In this document: positions 59,501-64,000 of the stretch, one piece after another | How the letters are laid out: each line of letters starts with the position of its first letter | Position numbering within the stretch: the first letter of the stretch is position 1 | DNA from: Aldrovandia affinis | Lineage: Eukaryota > Chordata > Actinopteri > Notacanthiformes > Halosauridae | DNA length: 64,000 nucleotides | Direction of reading: 5' to 3' | Assembly (NCBI GenBank): GCA_029706075.1 | Contig: JAINUG010000072.1 | Location: 4,062,799-4,126,798, forward strand | Made by a program: the position numbers and the translations under genes | The notes under the pieces: generated by a model | The model's database searches: none | Seen by the model: only the letters and a program-made list of their open reading frames with translations | Told to the model about the DNA's origin: nothing

Positions 59501-61636
59501 AACACCACATATGCATGCACACGTATGCATGAACACCCCCAAACCCACACATGCATGTGTGTACCTAACTACCCCTCCCACACACACACACACACAAAAG
59601 GGTGTCAGCATGCTGTACTGATGCATACTCATGGTTTTCAAGATCCGTCGAGATTCTTCCCCACCTTAATTACAATCCATGCATACCAGCACACACACAC
59701 ACACACACACATGCACGCACATACACAACACATTCATGCACGTACAAACACATGCAAACACACATAGACAAATGCACACGCATGCACAAGCATACGCACA
59801 CATGCACACACTCTTGCACATATAAGCACGCACACACACACACGCATCCCCCAGCCCTGTCGCCCCCCACCCACCCCAAACTCACCGGTAGCGTACAGCA
59901 GGGGTCTAAAGTGACAGGCACGGACATCCTGCCCTGCAGGTTGAGCTTGGTGAGGTAGAACACCTTCTCTCCCAGCACCTTCTCCTTCTTCATGCGCCGC
60001 ACGCTGTAGAGGCGGAAGCGCACAGCGTAGTTGCCGATCATCTCCGTCTCGACGTGGCTGAACTTGAAGGTCTCGTTGAACACCGGGCACGGGCCCTTCT
60101 GGATGCCCGTCTTGGCCCGCTGCTTTTTCGTGGGCAGGAGCACCAGGTGCACCTGCCAGGAGATGTTGCCCGTGCGCTTGAGCGCCGGTATGTCCGTCAC
60201 AGCCGTCACCGTCACCATCAGCCGCTGCTCCCCGGAGTCGTAGTCGAACACCACGTCCAGAGTGCCATACTTGGCGGCCGGCTCGGGCTCGTAGCCCTTG
60301 GGGAGCTGTGCTGCCGATCCGCGGGCCGACATGTCCTGGCGGGGGGAGAGGGACTGCTAGTTTTGGGGGAATGAGGGTTCATGAACCTGAAATGAGCTGT
60401 CAATGAGCTTACTTATATGAATCAATCAAAAGCTCATAGAATATACACAATGATTGGTTCCACTGATAGCTCAAGGTAGCTCGGCTTATGTTTGGGTTAA
60501 ATGACACCTCATCATTAATCACAGCATGTATGTCACACATCCTGTGTGTCACAAATGATGCTTCATCATGGCCGTATCTACCATTGAGGACACCGAGGTC
60601 ACGACCTCTGTATTTTTTCTGAGCTGTATTTTTTTACATACTGATTCAGTGTAATACTGAATAAAAGTGGTGAACTACTGTACATAAAATGACTTCACTT
60701 CGGTATAGCAAAGATTTTGTATAAAGCCAAGATTGCCGCTTGCTTGCCTGATCACCATCATCGTCATTACTTCCGTGTGTGTGTGGTGGTGAAGTGGACC
60801 GAGCAGGCGGATCTCGTTATTATTACAAAATCTTTGTTCAGCAAAGATGACGCAGTGATGCTCGGGACGACTTTGCTGCACAGCGGGAGTTGTAACTCAG
60901 ACTGCTGATCTGAAGCCAAGCGAAGCATGATGTAGGTGTAGAGATCTCTCATGTTATAAAAAAGTAGACTTGTATTATAACCAGATTAATGCTATTCATC
61001 TCCAGAGATCATCTATCGACAACTACTTTGTGTGTGGTTTTGTATAGTCGCTAGCCAAATGTAGCTGTCTCTGTCTAGCTGACTGTTATACGTACCACTT
61101 TTTAGTCAGACATTAAGGTGCCGATAGGCTAATTTAGGTTAACATTAGCTAACGTAGCATACATTGACAGTGGTGATAGGCACAAAGCTAGCTACATTTT
61201 AATGTACATTTTCATGACCTCTGTAATTCTCGACTCCAGGATACGGTCCTGTGCTTCATTGCCCTAGGAGAAAAGTCTCAGTAAAAGCACAACCGTCCCA
61301 AACACAACAAAGACCAGTCCAGTGGTCACACATTCATCCATATAATGAATTGGATTTACATAGCTTTGTATAGCAATCTTTTGTGGATCTCAAAGTGCTT
61401 TAGAGTGGGGTAGGGACAGTACTAATGTGTAGCACCAGTCTGGGTGATGCGTAACAGCCATTTTGTACCAGAATCATTCCCAACACAACAGAGGATTTAT
61501 TTATTGTGTGATATACAGATATCCTTGCCTATTGTACCATCATCCTTTCCTATATGCAAGTTGGGAGCCCATCTTGGGCAATGAACAATGTCTGTGAACA
61601 ATGAGACTTCCTGCAGTACAATAATACTGTACCACT

Positions 61637-61678
<42 letters not shown>

Positions 61679-63043
61679 GCATGTTTGCGCACATGCCTGC
61701 GTGTGCGCATGTATGGGGGTGTGTGTGGTCTCTGAGCACTGCTTGGGGGAAGAAATGTTCAGCTTATCTGTGGCCGTGATGTTTGCCGGTGTCTCATCCC
61801 TCCAGATAGCAATGTCTCTTCCACATATATTACTTCCACACTTCCACCCAGTGTGCTGTATAAATGGGTAGCACCTCATTTTTGACTAGCAAGCTCACAA
61901 CAAAGCTATTGATCACAGCTGATACACTTCTTTTGCAAACTGGGTTTTATAATAACTATTTTATTTCGACCTGCCGTCTCTGTGAAGCGAATGCATTGTC
62001 AGTGGGGGCTCATGAATAGAAAAAAAAAAATCAAAAAGGAAAAAAACACTCTGATGGTCTGGAGCACAATTCTACCACATAAATAAACTTTTCCTCCCTG
62101 GTTTCCATGGCTGCATTTCTCTCTGTGTTGTTGCTATGGTTTCTCCATTGTTGAACGCGTTCCTTGCAGTGTGCAGCGTTTGTTCTGTCTGATCTACATG
62201 GGAAAGCCAGCATGGTTCCGCCGTCTCTCCTTTTTAAGAGTATATCACGCAATGTTCATGTGCAGATGGCAGGGCTCATTCCCTTTCGCTCACCACCCCA
62301 TTTGCTGCCCTGCAGAGTATTCTGCAGCGGTCCCTGTCCACCTAACCGTCCATATTCTCTGCTTGTTGGACCTGCAAGCACATCCTCCTGCTACATTGAA
62401 CTGAACTAAAAGGTGCTTCTGTATGTCATAAGGCTTGGGGTTAGTGTAAGTGCACTTCGCTGTTTGTGTGGGGCGCTGCCATTGTGCCTTTGAGCAAGAT
62501 ACATAATTGCTTAAGTAAATATCCAGCTGTATAGATGGATTGTGCATAAAGAAATGTGTAAAAGCTGTGTAAATTGCGCTGGATAAGAGCGTCTGCTAAA
62601 GATCCTGTAACGCTGCAAGGCTTGCGGTTTGCGTAGCACCACATGGTTGTCTTCGGCTTGACTTCTGTGTTCAATTCTGTTGTGGACAAACACAGAAAAA
62701 CTTGCAGGTACAACTTTGTTCAAAACGAGTGTTCTCGGGGTGGAACAACGAGACTCGGGACGGACACAGACCTCGGGGCTGAGCACGGCCGTGCTGTCGC
62801 TGGGCACGTCCTCCTCGTAGCCCTTGGTGAGGTAGCTCTCCGTCTCCTGGCCCGCGCTGCCCTCGCTGGGGCACTTGCCGTAGGAGTGGGGCGGGCTGTC
62901 GCTGCAGTGGGACAGCCCGCACTTGGCGTCGCCCATGTCCGAGGGCGTGCAGGACATGCGCGGGGACCCGTCCTCGTCCTGGTAGGGGGGCGGCTGCAGC
63001 TCATCCAGCGGGGGGGTGCGCCTCATCCTCTGGATGCAGTTCA
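52229..63043 (-). CDS. SYT14: SYT14, synaptotagmin 14 (partial, 3' four exons)
   Basis: Four exons (272, 450, 190 and 314 bases) join in matching phase to 407 residues. They contain a linker ending STAVLSPE, a C2A domain ([20 protein letters not shown] through YLTKLNLQG), a short connector with [11 protein letters not shown], and a C2B domain ([20 protein letters not shown] through [13 protein letters not shown]). Synaptotagmins are membrane-trafficking proteins. SYT14 is one of the Ca2+-independent members, and both C2 domains here lack the usual cluster of loop aspartates; for example the C2B loop reads [12 protein letters not shown]. The N-terminus with the membrane segment lies beyond the right edge. 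Human SYT14 has been linked to a recessive spinocerebellar ataxia. The close paralogue SYT16 is the main alternative, but linkage to SERTAD4 favours SYT14. The gene may be one of two teleost copies (a or b); this cannot be decided here. Confidence 0.95.
52641..52800. mobile_element. MITE of the 'ggggtgtccaatcttat' type in SYT14 intron
   Basis: The ends 'caggggtgtccaatcttata' and the complement of 'ataagattggatacccctag' form inverted repeats. It matches the element at 32385 and sits about 100 bases upstream of the last coding exon. Confidence 0.8.
52805..55390. other. SYT14: SYT14 intron sequence
   Basis: Mostly AT-rich unique sequence with homopolymer runs near 53700. No exon or clear repeat family is visible. 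Confidence 0.5.
55398..55612. mobile_element. palindromic hAT-like MITE, diverged
   Basis: Same family as 14099: the arms carry 'ccatcgagggccgagggtat', with a centre near 'caaccagggaggggacct' and an inverted right arm ending 'gatggaatgagtttgacagc'. No exact target duplication is visible. Confidence 0.8.
56449..56517. repeat. (GA)n microsatellite, long and pure
   Basis: About 34 uninterrupted GA units in the SYT14 intron, followed by a purine-rich stretch to 56570. Confidence 0.95.
56961..57365. repeat. SYT14: 53-bp minisatellite, about 7.6 copies, in the SYT14 intron
   Basis: Units begin 'atcagctgatccagggtcag' or a close variant at 56961, 57014, 57067, 57120, 57173, 57226, 57279 and 57332, exactly 53 bases apart every time. 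Variant positions recur in order: units 1 and 5 have 'gtgcacatgg', units 2 and 6 'gtgcacaag', units 3 and 7 'gttcacagga'. A four-unit (212-bp) block has therefore itself been duplicated. Confidence 0.95.
58214..58403 (-). CDS. SYT14: SYT14 exon: connector and start of C2B
   Basis: The acceptor is ctgcctgccagcag. A three-base alternative (cag|cag) would add one Gln. The exon encodes [20 protein letters not shown] to [11 protein letters not shown] plus one base, and the donor is CCA|GTAAGT. Confidence 0.93.
58555..58620. repeat. LINE-type 3' end fragment
   Basis: The sequence 'gctaatggggatcctaataa' preceded by 'gaagactagctg' matches the form of 3' ends of L2/Maui-like LINEs in fish. It lies between two SYT14 exons. 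The class is assigned from memory of such tails. Confidence 0.5.
59308..59690. repeat. diverged direct duplication in SYT14 intron
   Basis: Bases near 59308-59400 and 59608-59690 align with motifs such as 'tgtactgatg', 'ccaccttaattac/ccacctcagttac' and 'ccatgca', about 300 bases apart. The second copy runs into a (CA)n repeat. Confidence 0.5.
59690..59845. repeat. (CA)n-rich microsatellite next to SYT14 C2A exon
   Basis: Interrupted CA runs end about 40 bases before the donor of the C2A exon at 59886. Confidence 0.85.
59886..60335 (-). CDS. SYT14: SYT14 exon: C2A domain
   Basis: The acceptor ccccccgccag is followed by GACATGTCGG at 60335. Exactly 150 codons, phase 0 at both ends, encode [20 protein letters not shown] and the full C2A domain. 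The donor is CCG|GTGAGT at 59886/59885. Confidence 0.94.
60340..62425. other. SYT14: SYT14 intron sequence
   Basis: Unique sequence plus a (GT)n run at 61640-61673. No additional exon is needed, because the exons at 62772 and 59886 join in phase. Confidence 0.6.
62430..62610 (+). repeat. partial SINE in SYT14 intron
   Basis: The head is degraded; the body 'gcctttgagcaagataca' and the tail 'ggataagagcgtctgctaaa' remain. Opposite orientation to SYT14. Confidence 0.75.
62772..63043 (-). CDS. SYT14: SYT14 exon: linker before C2A
   Basis: The acceptor cccacacacag precedes the exon start at 63043. Two bases complete a codon, and 90 codons follow: [20 protein letters not shown] and onward to STAVLSPE. 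The donor is GAG|GTCTGTG, weaker than the other donors. The Pro/Ser-rich linker [17 protein letters not shown] is conserved with mammalian SYT14. Confidence 0.9.
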
Positions 63044-63084
63044 CTGTGTGTGGGCACAGATTGTATTTGTTATATTGTTGTTAT

Positions 63085-63205
63085 ATTATCCATCCATCCA
63101 TCCATTATCTAAGCCGGGGGGGGGGCTGGAGCCTATCCCAGCATGCGTTCCGGGCGAGAGGCAGGAATACACCCTGGACAGGTCGCCAATCCATCGCAGG
63201 GCGTT
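63085..63205 (+). repeat. LINE-type 3' region
   Basis: The stretch runs from 'catccatccatccattatct' through 'ggctggagcctatcccagca' to 'acaggtcgccaatccatcgc', a motif order found in many fish repeats. A (G)10 run interrupts it. Confidence 0.65.
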
Positions 63206-63499
63206 GTTATATTATGTATTATATATTATAATAATAATAATAATTATTGGTAATTATTGTTGTTATATATTATTATTATAATGTATTGATTTATATATTT
63301 GATATATATACATATCCATTATTTCTATGTTTATCTAGCTACTGTTGGCCATTTTGGCCACTTTTTGGTTGCAATATCTTCATTAACCAATGTATGCTGT
63401 TGATGTAGACTTTGTTGTGTTTTGTCTCTTGTCTGTCTGCTTTTTGCCATATTAATAATGTATTTTATTTGATTATATTATATTATTTTTGACATACTT

Positions 63500-63595
63500 T
63501 TGTTGTTCTATTAATGTTGTGATATACGTTGGGACCCCCTCGAAAACGAGATGTGACATCTCAAGGGGTTGTATCCTAATAAATAAACTTCGATA
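63500..63595 (+). repeat. LINE-type 3' end fragment
   Basis: 'ggaccccctcgaaaacgaga' followed by 'caaggggttgtatcctaata' has the form of CR1/L2-like LINE 3' ends. (TAA)n-like sequence lies upstream at 63225-63245. Confidence 0.5.
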
Positions 63596-64000
63596 TATAG
63601 AACTGTGGATTATTGGGGGAGGGGGAGAGCAACTAAGACCCATTTTTGTAATTATGCTTTTTGTCATTTCATCCTCATAGGTTTCTGATGTTGGGTTATC
63701 AGTTCTTTCACTGTGAATATTCTAATGTGAGGCATACTTGTCACCCTTCCAAATTGTAATCCTCCTTTATGAAATGAGTTCTGTTTGCATGTCGTGAATC
63801 GTGACCAAATGCTGCATCAATATTCTTTGGTGCTGTGAAACACCTGTCCCCTTGTATTTACATAAACCAGACAAGAGTCAGCCCCAATAGAATGGATGAG
63901 AGCACTTAAACAAAAACTTGTTAAAGCCCCAAAAAAAGATTGACATTTTTTTGTCTGTGTGATGCTCTACAATATAAGTAATTTTTCTCCATGTTATCAA

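Noticed and set aside
60054-60374. + strand frame of 106 codons
   Set aside because: Antisense shadow of the SYT14 C2A exon.
62643-63281. + strand frame of 212 codons
   Set aside because: Antisense of the SYT14 linker exon, with no splice support and no conserved motif.

Overview
This is vertebrate nuclear DNA, almost certainly from a teleost fish. It is gene-poor. Coding sequence lies in short exons with GT/AG splice sites, and the rest is filled with microsatellites, tRNA-derived SINEs ending in the fish-type 'gctcttatccagagcgactt' tail, Tc1-like transposon remnants and palindromic hAT-like MITEs. The species cannot be fixed from the sequence. The SINE type would suit an early-branching teleost, but that is a weak inference.

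Three genes are supported, all on the minus strand. (1) SYT14 (synaptotagmin 14) enters from the right edge. Four coding exons (62772-63043, 59886-60335, 58214-58403, 52229-52542) join in matching phase and encode the linker, both C2 domains and the stop. The N-terminal exons lie beyond position 64000. (2) SERTAD4 is complete in its coding part: three exons (26105-26284 with the ATG at 26267, 25283-25398, 23573-24319) give 341 residues with a SERTA domain, followed by a long 3' UTR to about 22130. (3) A gene I do not recognise ends at 11521. One long exon (11814-12300) and a last exon (11521-11784) are separated by only 29 bases that look like the two ends of an intron. SYT14 followed by SERTAD4 in the same orientation matches the order on human 1q32.2, which supports both names.

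Layout: 1-11 kb holds SINEs, CT/GA repeats and Tc1 elements. 11-12.5 kb is the end of the unrecognised gene. 12.5-22 kb is repeat-rich with no secure exon. 22.1-26.3 kb is SERTAD4. 26.3-51.7 kb is a gene-free interval of about 25 kb with CA repeats, MITEs and some CpG-rich unique stretches. 51.7-64 kb is the 3' half of SYT14, with an eight-copy 53-bp minisatellite in its last intron.

The most unusual signals are a tandem array of about 46-bp units next to SERTAD4 coding exon 2 that repeats the exon's 5' splice site, so five extra consensus donors follow the real one; the 29-base intron-like remnant and a duplicated splice acceptor in the unrecognised gene; and the 53-bp minisatellite with four-unit higher-order structure. 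No prokaryotic system, CRISPR array, rRNA or functional tRNA gene was seen.
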